A DNA stretch of 64,000 bases, from assembly GCA_029975915.1 (NCBI GenBank), contig JARKOC010000466.1, forward strand, positions 1 through 64,000, read 5' to 3'. The notes under the pieces are model-generated. The model made no database searches. It was not told the DNA's origin and was given only the letters and a program-made list of their open reading frames with translations. The position numbers and the translations under genes were made by a program. The DNA is from Bryobacteraceae bacterium (GTDB lineage: Bacteria; Acidobacteriota; Terriglobia; Bryobacterales; Bryobacteraceae). Below are positions 1 to 9,950 of the stretch, one piece after another; position 1 is the stretch's first letter; each line of letters begins with the position of its first letter.

Positions 1-1089
1 GCGCAAGCTCCGAGCGCCGGTCCGCGCCACGGTGGAGATGGTCGCCTGGCCTCCGCCGTAGGGGATCCACGGATCGATTACACCGGTTTCGAATCCGCCA
101 TTCTGCATCGCCAGGCCTTGGCTGAACTTGTAAACCACCGATCCCAGCCGGTCGGTCGCCACGAACTTCCCGCCCTCGAACAGCAGCCGCCCGGCCGCAT
201 AGACCCGCTCTTTCTCCGGCAGCCGCACGGGCTTGGTGTAGGAGGAATTGCCGTTCTCCCAATCAATCCGGTACACGCCAATCATCTCCCCGCCCAGCCC
301 GCGCATGTGGACTTCGCGTGTGCCGTCGCTCTTGTTCACGACCAGGCGCTCGTTGCGGGCCGTGTAGTGGTAACCCTCGCCTGCCGTTCCCGATACTCGG
401 TTCGCGAGGTCGTAATAGACCGAACCGTTGTACGGTGGCCACAGGTAGCTTGTCAGATTCCCCGCGGCATCGTAGGCGATCCCCGACCCGGTCACCTGGT
501 TGTTGGCCGGATTCACATTCAGCGTCGGCGACGGCGGATTACCCTTGATCTGGAGCTGCTGCGTCAGGTTGCCGAATCCGTCAAACACGAACGACTGCCC
601 CCATTCATTGGACGTTGTCTCGGCCTTGATCAGTTGCCCCAACACGTTGTAAGCGTAGTCCACCGCGTCGCCCGTGGCGTTGTCCTTCCGCTGCTTCACC
701 GTGCCGTCGCCGGCGTCGTTGTAGTAGTACTGGTCGTCGAGGAAGTACGCGCTGGCTGATGACAACTTCATCCTCTGCCGGTCCAACTGCCCCTGGGTCG
801 TGTAGCTGAAGTTCTCCGTCAGCCAGTTTAGACCGCCCGTGTCGGCAACCGACTGGCGCTCCCACTGCGTGAGCTGCCCGGCCACGTTGTAGGCCGGCGA
901 CCGGACCAACTCCTCCTGCGTGTCCGTGTTCCGAAGGCGCAGCAACCGCCCCATGTCGTCATACTCGAACGAAAGCCCCAGGCCCTGCCTTGTCGTCCCG
1001 AGGCTCGGGTCCCAGTAGGTCGGATACCGCATCGAGAGCAGACGTCCTTCCTTCGTCGTCGAAGTATCATACGCGAACTCTGCTTTCAA
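1..1089 (-). pseudogene. RHS/YD-repeat protein fragment, 5' end lost
   Basis: One frame reads through without a stop and has typical RHS/YD-repeat language: FEYDDMGRLLR, YNVAGQLTQW, DYAYNVLGQLI, FDGFGNLTQQ, AYDAAGNLTSY and YDLANRVSG. RHS repeats form a large secreted beta-cage shell, usually of proteins over 1000 residues with a toxin or variable C-terminus. The C-terminal side runs off the left edge of the window. On the N-terminal side repeat-like sequence stops near 1089. The frame stays open only to a TAA at 1165-1167, with no start codon or ribosome site. The gene therefore seems to have lost its 5' part next to the recombinase cassette. It could also be a displaced RHS tip cassette rather than a dead gene. 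Confidence 0.8.
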
Positions 1090-1302
1090 AGCTTTGCCGT
1101 GGCTCCTGCGCCTTCTTCTGGCCGTTGTCTGTTCGGATTCCGGAACAACAGATCCGTTCGCCCTTTAATGCTCGCCCGACAAGGCGCCCCCGGGCCCTCG
1201 GAGCCGCTCCTTCAGCGGCGCTGCAAACCCGGTGCGACGCACGGTAGTTGATGGTTCTGAGGTCGCTCGCCCAGAAATGAGCGATCTGGGCGGGGTGAGG
1301 GC

Positions 1303-1558
1303 TCAAGCCGATTCTGCGGAACCTATCTTCGAGAGCCTCCCGCGAATCCTCGCCCTCACTGCCATCATCGGCACAAACCTCGGATTCGCGAGCACCTCCA
1401 GGATGAGTACCCCATCGGCCAGCGAGTACCCGATGCGCTAGCCGTCCTTCTCAATGGCCCCGGACTCGCCCGAGATAGGGAATCCGGCTCCGGCGACCAT
1501 TGGCTCTGTCGGCCTCGACCTGTTCCGGGGTGGCGCGAAACTTCATCTGATCAGCCAT
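1303..1558 (-). pseudogene. degenerate small frame at end of recombinase cassette
   Basis: An ATG at 1558 overlaps the stop of the preceding small frame by 8 nt and starts a 36-codon reading (MADQMKFRATPEQVEADR...). A second frame over the same stretch reads plausibly as GESGAIEKDG, a TAG, then RIGYSLADGVLILEVLANP, ending at 1303. This looks like one small gene broken by a frameshift and a nonsense codon. No family was recognised. The chained overlap with upstream frames is the main reason to list it. Confidence 0.25.
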
Positions 1559-1730
1559 TCATTGCCTCCTGAAATGGGTCCAGAGCGACCACAGTGCGGC
1601 CGTTGCAGTAGACCCACAATACCGTTGCTGCCGCCTCCCGCACGTCGACGTGGATGCAGCTGCGGGCGATTCTTCCCAAGATGCGATTCGCGGCGGCTAC
1701 CTCTTGGCCTCGCGCAGGGAGTTCTGCCAT
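1551..1730 (-). CDS. small hypothetical protein in recombinase cassette
   Basis: A 59-codon frame (MAELPARGQEVAAANRI... ending in LDPFQEAMNG) overlaps the 3' end of the HTH gene by 34 nt. An alternative start at 1751 adds seven residues. Its composition (VLWVYCNGRTVVALDPF) looks like a folded protein rather than random frame, and it sits in a chain of overlapping minus-strand frames. I do not recognise the family and the evidence for coding is weak. Confidence 0.35.
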   Translation of the reverse strand: MAELPARGQEVAAANRILGRIARSCIHVDVREAAATVLWVYCNGRTVVALDPFQEAMNG

Positions 1731-2082
1731 GACCGCCGCTGGTCGTGCCATGCAACCAGCGCGGCAATTTTGCGGAGATGCCTTTCGTGGAGCTGCGGCC
1801 CAACGAACTCCGGGTTCAACAGCTTCTCCTGAATCTCCGGGGCCAGTAGCAACATGTTCATGATCTGCGTCACTCTGGCCCGGGTCACGTAGCCCAACTG
1901 CGCGAGATCGGCGTAGTCGCGAACCTCGCCTCGATCGACCATGTCCTGAAACTTGATGGCCAGGGCCATCAGCCGGGTGATCCTCGGGATTCGCGAGAGT
2001 TCAGGTTCCGCCTCTTTCTTTGGCCTGCCCGCACGTTGACGGCTCGACCGACGCAATGGGATCTCTTCTTCGCAGCGGTCTT

Positions 2083-2086
<4 letters not shown>
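1697..2086 (-). CDS. ParB-like helix-turn-helix protein of the recombinase cassette
   Basis: This is a 129-residue basic protein with an HTH-like segment near residues 58-90 (YADLAQLGYVTRARVTQIMN followed by LLLAPEIQEKLL). That is the arrangement seen in KorB/ParB-type DNA-binding regions and in short proteins encoded next to serine recombinases. The N-terminus is rich in Arg and Lys (RRSSRQRAGRPKK). Its ATG overlaps the recombinase stop by 4 nt, so the two are probably translationally coupled. A role as a DNA-binding accessory or regulator of the recombinase is inferred from position and fold only. Confidence 0.72.
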
Positions 2087-3598
<1,512 letters not shown>

Positions 3599-3615
<17 letters not shown>

Positions 3616-4138
3616 GTTTCACCCCCGGCCGATGGCCAAGCCCATAGAAGGCGAATCCGTTCCAGCGCGTGCCCGTCGCCTCCGTCACCGCGCGGCTCAG
3701 AGACCTGTAGATCTTCTCGTTGCACTCGAACCCGCCGTCAGGCCGGACATGGACGATGATGTCCTTGCCCTGGTAGCGGCGGATGAGCGGCGTTCCCGGC
3801 AACGGCAAGCGTGGATCAATCGATGGCTTTACCTGAGCCTCCGCAGTCCTCGCGGCGGCCGATGGCCCGATATGGAAGTTCTTGGGTGCCCGTACGCGGA
3901 GATCGGCATCGTCGGCAATTTCCAGCGCGCGGCGTTTGGCTCGTTCGGAGAGCCCACCCCACGCGTTGGCCTGGATGCGCCAGGCGATGCGGCGGAATAG
4001 GAACTGCTTATGGTTGGATCGGGACTGCTCGCCGAAGACCTCGCGGTACTTCTCTTTGAGCCCTGCCGTGGTCAGGCGCTGCAAGGCCTCGATCTCTTTG
4101 TGGATTTGGTTCTCTGTCTTCATGGTGTTAACCGGCAT
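3599..4138 (-). CDS. DUF2924 domain protein
   Basis: The C-terminal half matches the DUF2924 pattern: an RxYQGKDIIVHV strand, GGFECNEKIYRSLSRAV, then TGTRWNGFAFYGL. This family is repeatedly encoded just before serine recombinases and its function is unknown. The N-terminal half is helical and basic (LQRLTTAGLKEKYREVFG, FRRIAWRIQ), compatible with nucleic-acid binding. The start at 4138 overlaps the stop of the upstream 49-codon gene by 11 nt. A second in-frame ATG at 4123 would give a short gap instead. Its 3' end overlaps the recombinase start, so expression is probably coupled. Confidence 0.9.
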
Positions 4139-4277
4139 TCACATGAAGGCTCTCTGTCTCCGAGGAGTCAACTGGACAGGTGGAAGGGGGCGGGAAGGTC
4201 ATCCGCACGAGGGCATCGCCCAGGATGGCGGCAACCTCGCGGATGGCATGATCGAGTGCCGTATCGTGATCGCGCAT
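4128..4277 (-). CDS. 49-residue lead protein of the recombinase cassette
   Basis: A short reading frame, MRDHDTALDHAIREVAAIL..., begins with ATG at 4277, seven bases after a good AAGGAG ribosome site. It ends in TAA at 4128-4130, inside the overlap with the DUF2924 start. The first half is predicted helical and the second half is Pro/Ser-rich. The strong ribosome site and the stop/start overlap argue that it is translated and couples translation of the following genes. Function unknown. Confidence 0.6.
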   Translation of the reverse strand: MRDHDTALDHAIREVAAILGDALVRMTFPPPSTCPVDSSETESLHVNAG

Positions 4278-4459
4278 GAGCGGTCTCCTTCGGGAAACCA
4301 CCCACGACGATCTCCGCTTTGCGGTCGAACCGGCGTCTGGTGGAGGGTGTGGCGCGGCGGATTGCCGCGTCCGTTAACTATATACGCCGCGGGAGGACGA
4401 TTTGTCCGGCTTCGCGGGCCAACCCCCACCTGCAATTCCGTCCAACTGGCTGGCCCCGA

Positions 4460-5470
4460 TCACCCTTGCTTACGCAGCCAAACTGTGAAGTCCGGCAGCG
4501 CCCTGCAGGCCGGCGAGAGTTCAACTGCGGCGACTTGCGCCTCACTCTCATCGCCGGGACGGTATACAGATTCCACCCGCTCTGGGATTCTCCGCGTACC
4601 TATCAGATACCTTTCCATGAAGGGATTCACGCCCCGGGCTCTTGAAAGTGCCGACTGGGCGTCGACCAATCTTCCCGCAAGCCAATACTCCATGACACGC
4701 CCCCACGCGAATGCGGCCGTGTAGTCCTCTTCGCCTGGGTAGCGCGAGATGAGATCGCCGGCGGCTTGTCCCCGCCTGGTTGCCAAGTACAGTCCGAGCA
4801 GTTGGTAACGGACTCCCTGATTGTCGTTGGGATTCAGTTCGAGCATCCGCTCATAGGCGAGAATGGCTTCTTCCTGCCTGTCCGCAACGGTCAGCAACTC
4901 GGCCAGATCCTGCCTCGCGCGCATATAGGGCCGGGACGGCAGGACGCCCCAGAAGTGCCCCATGTTCTCCTCGAAGAAGGTCTGCCCGAGGTTTCGCTCC
5001 GCTTTGACTATGACCTCGCGCATCAGTTGGATGCGGTTGTCCAGTTCCATGGGAAGCAGAGCTACCATCAACCGCTGCGCGTCGGTGCAGTCTGGATCCA
5101 ACTTCTGGGCTTCATCGACAAGCCGCAGGGCCTCGATCGGATCATCCGCCTCCATCGCTTCATACGCCAACTCCTGGGCTCGCCACTTCGGGTCGTCCTG
5201 TTTCCAAGCTCTCGCCTTCTCCGCAAGACGACCGTCGCGGGTCAACTCAGCGAGGTTGGCATTCAGGTCCTCGATGCTCTCGAAGTCCTGCCCTTCGGTC
5301 AGAGCAAGCACCTCCCGCATGGCCCGCTCGGATGCAAATGAGGCGCCCCTAAGTACGCCAGACGCCGGGGCGGATTTCCCAGACGACCCGCTACGCTGGA
5401 CGTGCTTTTCATTCCGGATGCGGTCCCGGCGGGCCTTGGCCACCGAGAGGTTTTGGCGTTTTCGGCTCAT
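4460..5470 (-). CDS. TPR-containing cytoplasmic protein
   Basis: A start at the second Met (MSRKRQNLSVAKARRDR) gives 336 residues; an upstream in-frame ATG at 5506 is possible. There is no signal peptide and the N-terminus is strongly basic. The middle has TPR-like helix pairs: AYEAMEADDPIEALRLVDEA near residues 100-120 and LLTVADRQEEAILAYERMLELNPND near 195-220. The protein resembles ST7-like or bacterial tetratricopeptide proteins thought to be scaffolds. It is monocistronic and lies between the recombinase cassette and tRNA-Asn. Partner and function are unknown. Confidence 0.8.
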   Translation of the reverse strand: MSRKRQNLSVAKARRDRIRNEKHVQRSGSSGKSAPASGVLRGASFASERAMREVLALTEGQDFESIEDLNANLAELTRDGRLAEKARAWKQDDPKWRAQELAYEAMEADDPIEALRLVDEAQKLDPDCTDAQRLMVALLPMELDNRIQLMREVIVKAERNLGQTFFEENMGHFWGVLPSRPYMRARQDLAELLTVADRQEEAILAYERMLELNPNDNQGVRYQLLGLYLATRRGQAAGDLISRYPGEEDYTAAFAWGRVMEYWLAGRLVDAQSALSRARGVNPFMERYLIGTRRIPERVESVYRPGDESEAQVAAVELSPACRALPDFTVWLRKQG

Positions 5471-5572
5471 CGAACCGCCAGTATAACCCTGGAGGCGGTG
5501 AGGCATCCAATCTCGCGCTGCTAACAGCAGTGACTGGATTTCGAAAACATCCGGCTTGGGGCTGACAATCGT

Positions 5573-5596
5573 CCGGGAGTGTTAACCAACTCCCGG
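5573..5596. repeat. perfect 8-bp inverted repeat
   Basis: CCGGGAGT and ACTCCCGG flank an 8-nt spacer. The plus strand continues TTTCTCTG, which is only weakly T-rich. It lies about 185 nt beyond the tRNA-Asn 3' end on the tRNA's strand. It could be a distal terminator or a chance palindrome. Confidence 0.35.
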
Positions 5597-5781
5597 TTTC
5601 TCTGCGCAAACGTGGAGAAACGGCCTTCGGCGCGTGTTTTTCTGCGCGAACTTGGGAGTCCAGGCCGGAATCCAGAGACAGCCGGAGAAACGCGATTCCG
5701 CCAAACTGTGGCGAACAAGGGACTTACGAGCGGGGCTAGGGCGTCAACAAACTGCGGGGAAAATGGTTGGAGACAAAGAAT

Positions 5782-5856
<75 letters not shown>

Positions 5857-5872
5857 GCAGTGCGACTCTTTT

Positions 5873-5902
5873 GTTGTAGCGAATCTGCCGCCTGGATGTC
5901 AA
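5873..5902 (-). promoter_or_regulatory. sigma70-type promoter for tRNA-Asn
   Basis: On the minus strand TTGACA (5897-5902) and TACAAC (5873-5878) are separated by 18 nt. The start point would be about 10 nt before the tRNA 5' end. The -35 is perfect and the -10 is four of six. Confidence 0.55.
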
Positions 5903-5957
5903 ATCTCCCACGCCCCTGTCGTACACTGGCCTAAGGCCCACAAGCCGGCTATACGGG

Positions 5958-8099
5958 ATGCTTCGACCCCTCATCCGCCTTCTTCTAAAGACCCTCTACC
6001 GTCTACGCGTCGAGGGCGCCCCACCGCACGCTGAAAAACTCCTGTACGTCGCCAACCATCAGTCCTTTCTCGATGCCGCCTTGCTCTGGGCCACCCTGCC
6101 TGACGACCCTCTCTGGGTCGTCCACACTCAAGTCCTCAGGCAGCCCACCTTCCGTGCGCTGCTGAATCGCGTTGATCACGTGGTTCTCGACACGGTGAGA
6201 CCGATGGCCATTAAGTCCATCGTCGAAACTATTGAGTCTGGACGCCCGGTCGTCATCTTCCCCGAGGGCCGCGTCACCGTGACTGGCGCGCTAATGAAGG
6301 TCTATGATGGCCCGGCTTTCCTCGCCGCAAAATCCGGAGCGACAGTCGCCCCAATCTGGATTGACGGAGCGGTCCACGCGCGCGGCTTCAGCCGGATGAC
6401 TGCTCCCTTCCCGCTTCAGTGGCTCCCAAAGATCAGGCTGGTGTTTCATCCTGCCGAGGTCGTACCGATGCCCGACGCCCCCACGGGCAAGCTCCGCCGC
6501 CGCAAGGCCAGTGAGGAATTACGCCGCGTCATGCAGCGCCTGCTGCTCGATTCTTTTCCGCCTTCGACGATTCATGAAGAGTTCCTCCACGCTGCCCGGC
6601 TCCACCATCGCAAGCGAATCATGATCGAGGATGCTTCGGGCACGGAAATGACATACGGCAAGCTCCTCCGGGCCTCTCTCGCGCTCGGCCGGCTGGCCTC
6701 CCGGCTGACCTCGGAGAATGAAACCGCCGGCGTGCTGATGCCCAACGCCGCCGGCACGCTTGCACTCTATCTCGGGCTCCTTGGCATCCGGCGCGTCCCC
6801 GCCATGGTCAACTTCACCGCAGGCGCCGCAGGCGTGCAGAGCGCATGCACCGCCGCCAAGATCAAGACGATTTTCACCTCTCGCACCTTCATCGAGCGAG
6901 CAAAGCTACAGCCGCTCATCGATCAGATCTCTGGCGTCAGAATCATCTACCTTGAGGATCTGCGCGCCCGACTCTCCCTGGCCGACAAGCTTTGGCTGAT
7001 CTTCTACGCACTCCGTTTTCCGCGACGCGCCACGAAGCGTTCCAGTCCCGAGGATGCTGCGGCAATCCTTTTCACTTCCGGCTCGGAGGGCAAGCCCAAA
7101 GGGGTGGTGCTGAGCCACCGGGCCATCCTTGCTAACGTACGCCAGATTCGGGCGGTGTGTGATGTTGGCCCTTCCGACCGGTTCATGTCGGCCATGCCGG
7201 TTTTTCACAGCTTTGGGTTGACCGCTGGCTTCCTCTTCCCGCTGCTGAATGGCGTTCCGGCATTTCTTTACCCCTCGCCCCTCCACTATGCGGTCGTCCC
7301 TGAGATGTTCTATGACCGCGACTGCACGGTCATGTTCGCCACGCCGACATTCCTCAAGAACTACGCCCGCCGGGCCCATCCCTATGATTTCCGCAAGGTC
7401 CGTTTTCTCATGGCCGGCGCTGAAAAGCTCATGCCTGAGATCGCCGCAGTGTATGCCGAGAGGTTCGGCGCCCGTGTGCTGGAAGGCTATGGGGCGACGG
7501 AATGCGCCCCCGTCATTTCTGTCAATACTCCGATGAGGGCCAAAACGGGCACGGTGGGTGAGCCGCTGCCGGGTATTGAGTGCCGTTTCGAGCCCGTTCC
7601 TGGCGTGGATGACGCAGGGCTGCTCCATGTGCGGGGGCCGAACCTGATGTCGGGTTACCTGCGCGAATCTGCTCCTGGTATTGTCGAACCGCCCTCGTCG
7701 ATTTTTGGCAACGGCTGGTATGCCACCGGCGACCTCGCAGCGCTCGACGAGGACGGCTTTCTAGTCCTCAAAGGGCGCTTGAAGCGTTTTGCGAAAGTGG
7801 CAGGCGAGATGGTTTCGCTCGAGGTGGTTGAGAAGCTTGCTGAAGCGGCTTCGCCTGCAGCGGTCCACGCCTCGATTAGCCGTCCCGACCCGGTGCGAGG
7901 CGAGGTGATCCTTCTGCTCACGCAGGACCGTGAGCTTCGCCGCGAGCACCTCCAGCAAGCCGCCCGTGACCTTGGCGCCCCCGAGCTTGCAATCCCTCGC
8001 CGTGTGATTGCTGTCGACAGAATCCCGCTGCTCGGCAATGGCAAGAAGGACTATCCTACGATCCAGAAAATGGCGGAGGAAATCCTTGCCGGACAATAG
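5958..8099 (+). CDS. aas: Aas-like lysophospholipid acyltransferase / acyl-ACP synthetase
   Basis: This is a 713-residue two-domain enzyme. Residues about 1-190 are a PlsC-type acyltransferase with the HxxxxD motif in NHQSFLD (His34, Asp39) and the acceptor-binding FPEGR near 102-106. Residues about 215-713 are an AMP-forming ligase with ILFTSGSEGKPKG near 370, EGYGATECAPV, YATGDLA and a C-terminal LGNGKKDYPT lysine region. This matches E. coli Aas, which activates a fatty acid on ACP and re-acylates lysophospholipid at the inner membrane. There is no N-terminal MFS domain. A separate MFS gene follows, overlapping by 14 nt, in the place LplT takes in other genomes. Membrane phospholipid repair is the best inference, though the ligase substrate is unproven. 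Confidence 0.9.
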   Translation: MLRPLIRLLLKTLYRLRVEGAPPHAEKLLYVANHQSFLDAALLWATLPDDPLWVVHTQVLRQPTFRALLNRVDHVVLDTVRPMAIKSIVETIESGRPVVIFPEGRVTVTGALMKVYDGPAFLAAKSGATVAPIWIDGAVHARGFSRMTAPFPLQWLPKIRLVFHPAEVVPMPDAPTGKLRRRKASEELRRVMQRLLLDSFPPSTIHEEFLHAARLHHRKRIMIEDASGTEMTYGKLLRASLALGRLASRLTSENETAGVLMPNAAGTLALYLGLLGIRRVPAMVNFTAGAAGVQSACTAAKIKTIFTSRTFIERAKLQPLIDQISGVRIIYLEDLRARLSLADKLWLIFYALRFPRRATKRSSPEDAAAILFTSGSEGKPKGVVLSHRAILANVRQIRAVCDVGPSDRFMSAMPVFHSFGLTAGFLFPLLNGVPAFLYPSPLHYAVVPEMFYDRDCTVMFATPTFLKNYARRAHPYDFRKVRFLMAGAEKLMPEIAAVYAERFGARVLEGYGATECAPVISVNTPMRAKTGTVGEPLPGIECRFEPVPGVDDAGLLHVRGPNLMSGYLRESAPGIVEPPSSIFGNGWYATGDLAALDEDGFLVLKGRLKRFAKVAGEMVSLEVVEKLAEAASPAAVHASISRPDPVRGEVILLLTQDRELRREHLQQAARDLGAPELAIPRRVIAVDRIPLLGNGKKDYPTIQKMAEEILAGQ

Positions 8100-9396
8100 C
8101 CGCCGTCAGCAGCGCGCCTGGTATTTCTACGACTTCGCAAACTCGGCGTTCGCTTCCACTGTTGTCACTCTTTTTCTAGGGCCTTGGCTCACAGTTCTTG
8201 CCAAGGCTGGCTCGGATGCAAGCGGTTTCATTTACCCGCTCGGGATTCCTGTCGATGCCAGGTCCTATTGGGGCTACCTGATCTCGCTCTCTGTCCTCTC
8301 ACAGGTTTTCTTCCTGCCCGTTGCCGGCGCTCTCGCCGACCGCAGCCGGCACAAGAAACAACTCCTCGGCCTGTTTGCATATATCGGCGCAGGCGCCACC
8401 ATTGCCATGTTCTGGCTCGACGGAGCGCGATACCTGCTCGGCGGCGTGCTGTTCCTCATCGCCAACCTGGCCTTCGGCGCCTCTATCGTCATCTACAATG
8501 CTTTCCTGCCGGAGATTTCAACCGAGGAGGAACGTGATTCGGTCAGCTCACGCGGCTGGGGCTTCGGCTATCTCGGCGGGGGAGTCCTTCTTGGCCTCAA
8601 CCTGGTGCTCTATAAAAACGCCGGAGACTGGGGGCTCAGTGAAGGGCTCGCCGTCCGCATCAGCTTAGCCTCAGCGGGCATCTGGTGGGCGCTGTTTTCA
8701 GCTATCCCGATGCTCGGTCTTCGCAACCCTGCCGCCGTAGTTCCCCATCACGGCGGACACGGCGCGCTTTCGGAAGGATTTCTTCAACTTTGGACGACTC
8801 TGCGGTCCCTCAGGGCCTATCCGCAGGCGCTCCTCTTCCTTGTCGCCTACCTTCTATATAACGACGCCATTCAGGCCGTCATCACTCTCTCCGGCCAATT
8901 CGGCAGCGACTACCTCAAGATCCCCATGGCCCAACTCACACTGGCCATCCTCATGGTTCAATTCGTCGCCGTGGCCGGCGCCATGGGGATGAATGAGTTC
9001 GCCAAGCGCCTGTCGGCCAAACGAACTGTCGAACTGGCGCTGGTGGCCTGGATCTTGCTAATGCTCGGCGTTTTCTTCGTCAAGACGACGCTCCATTTCT
9101 TCATCGCCGCAGCCCTTGTCGCGCTCATCATGGGCGGTAGCCAGGCGCTCAGCCGTTCGCTGTTTTCGCTGATGATCCCCAAGGGCAGGGAAGCCGAGTA
9201 CTTTTCCTTATATGAGATCAGCGACAAGGGTACGAGTTGGCTGGCGCCTCTCCTGTTCTCCCTCACGCTCCAGCTCTCCGGAAGTTACCAACTTGGCATC
9301 CTCTCGCAGGTCGTTTTCTTCGCCGCCGGCCTTGCACTGCTCATGAGAGTGGATGTCCGCAAGGCGGCGCTTGCCGCCGGCAACGAAGCGCCGTGA
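8086..9396 (+). CDS. MFS transporter, UMF1/Atg22 family
   Basis: I chose the TTG start at 8086 because GGAGGA lies five bases before it. It gives 436 residues and overlaps the aas stop by 14 nt. The N-terminal signature WYFYDFANSAFASTV is diagnostic of the UMF1/Atg22-like branch of the major facilitator superfamily. About twelve membrane segments are visible. The charged ADRSRHKKQ loop between helices 2 and 3 is conserved MFS grammar. Yeast Atg22 exports amino acids from vacuoles; bacterial substrates are unknown. Coupling to Aas suggests a role like that of LplT, a lysophospholipid flippase, but LplT belongs to a different MFS branch, so this is inference from position. Confidence 0.88.
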   Translation: MPDNSRRQQRAWYFYDFANSAFASTVVTLFLGPWLTVLAKAGSDASGFIYPLGIPVDARSYWGYLISLSVLSQVFFLPVAGALADRSRHKKQLLGLFAYIGAGATIAMFWLDGARYLLGGVLFLIANLAFGASIVIYNAFLPEISTEEERDSVSSRGWGFGYLGGGVLLGLNLVLYKNAGDWGLSEGLAVRISLASAGIWWALFSAIPMLGLRNPAAVVPHHGGHGALSEGFLQLWTTLRSLRAYPQALLFLVAYLLYNDAIQAVITLSGQFGSDYLKIPMAQLTLAILMVQFVAVAGAMGMNEFAKRLSAKRTVELALVAWILLMLGVFFVKTTLHFFIAAALVALIMGGSQALSRSLFSLMIPKGREAEYFSLYEISDKGTSWLAPLLFSLTLQLSGSYQLGILSQVVFFAAGLALLMRVDVRKAALAAGNEAP

Positions 9397-9950
9397 AAAT
9401 CGAATTCCGCATCGCCGCCACTCCAGACGAATTCGACATCATCCGGCGAATGAATAACGATGTTTTCGCCTCTGAGATCGGCCAGCACGAGGCTTCGCCG
9501 GATGGCAGACTCGTGGACCCTTTCGAATCCCGCAGCCAATTCCTGCTTGCCTTCGATTCCGGCCGCGAAGCTGCCATGGTTTGTTTCCACTGCCAGCCAC
9601 CGTATTCGGTTGAGCGGAAACTCGCTGATCCCACCATCCTCGACTCTCTGCCGCGACCGCTTTACGAGATCCGTCTTCTGGCTGTCGGTCCCACTTACCG
9701 TGGATCCAGCGTCCTCACCCTGCTGCTGGTCAAGCTGTTCGATATTCTGCGCGAGCGGAGGGCGAAATCCATCGTGATTTCCGGCATCACAAGCCAGGCT
9801 CAGATGTATGAGACGATCGGTTTCACTCCACTGGGTCCGCCGGTTCAATCGGGCGCTGCCGAGTTTATTCCAATGATGCTCGACCTTGATCACCTGCCCG
9901 GCCGGGCTGAGGCGATCCGGCGGCGCTACGCGGGCCGCGCTGGCAATTGA
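9393..9950 (+). CDS. GNAT-like N-acyltransferase
   Basis: The GTG at 9393 overlaps the transporter stop as GTGA and gives 185 residues. The fold follows GNAT order: an N-terminal FRIAATPDEFDIIRRMNNDVFASEIGQH segment, central strands (SQFLLAFDSGREAAMVCFH), YEIRLLAVGPTYRGSSVLTLLL as the cofactor-binding beta4-alpha3 region, and MYETIGFTPLG at the end. The early part resembles FeeM/autoinducer-synthase-type acyltransferases that use acyl-ACP, which would suit the Aas neighbour. Typical acetyl-CoA motif Q/RxxGxG/A appears only as TYRGSS. The acyl donor and acceptor cannot be named. The 3' end overlaps the convergent ABC gene by 25 nt. Confidence 0.72.
   Translation: MKIEFRIAATPDEFDIIRRMNNDVFASEIGQHEASPDGRLVDPFESRSQFLLAFDSGREAAMVCFHCQPPYSVERKLADPTILDSLPRPLYEIRLLAVGPTYRGSSVLTLLLVKLFDILRERRAKSIVISGITSQAQMYETIGFTPLGPPVQSGAAEFIPMMLDLDHLPGRAEAIRRRYAGRAGN

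Noticed and set aside
1100..1306. 79-codon minus-strand frame next to the RHS fragment
   Set aside because: Its Arg/Ala/Gly-rich text has no family resemblance and no ribosome site.
5590..5660. Imperfect direct repeat CTGCGCAAACGTGGAG / CTGCGCGAACTTGGGAG as an attachment site
   Set aside because: Mismatched, no second distant copy was seen, and it does not flank the recombinase cassette.
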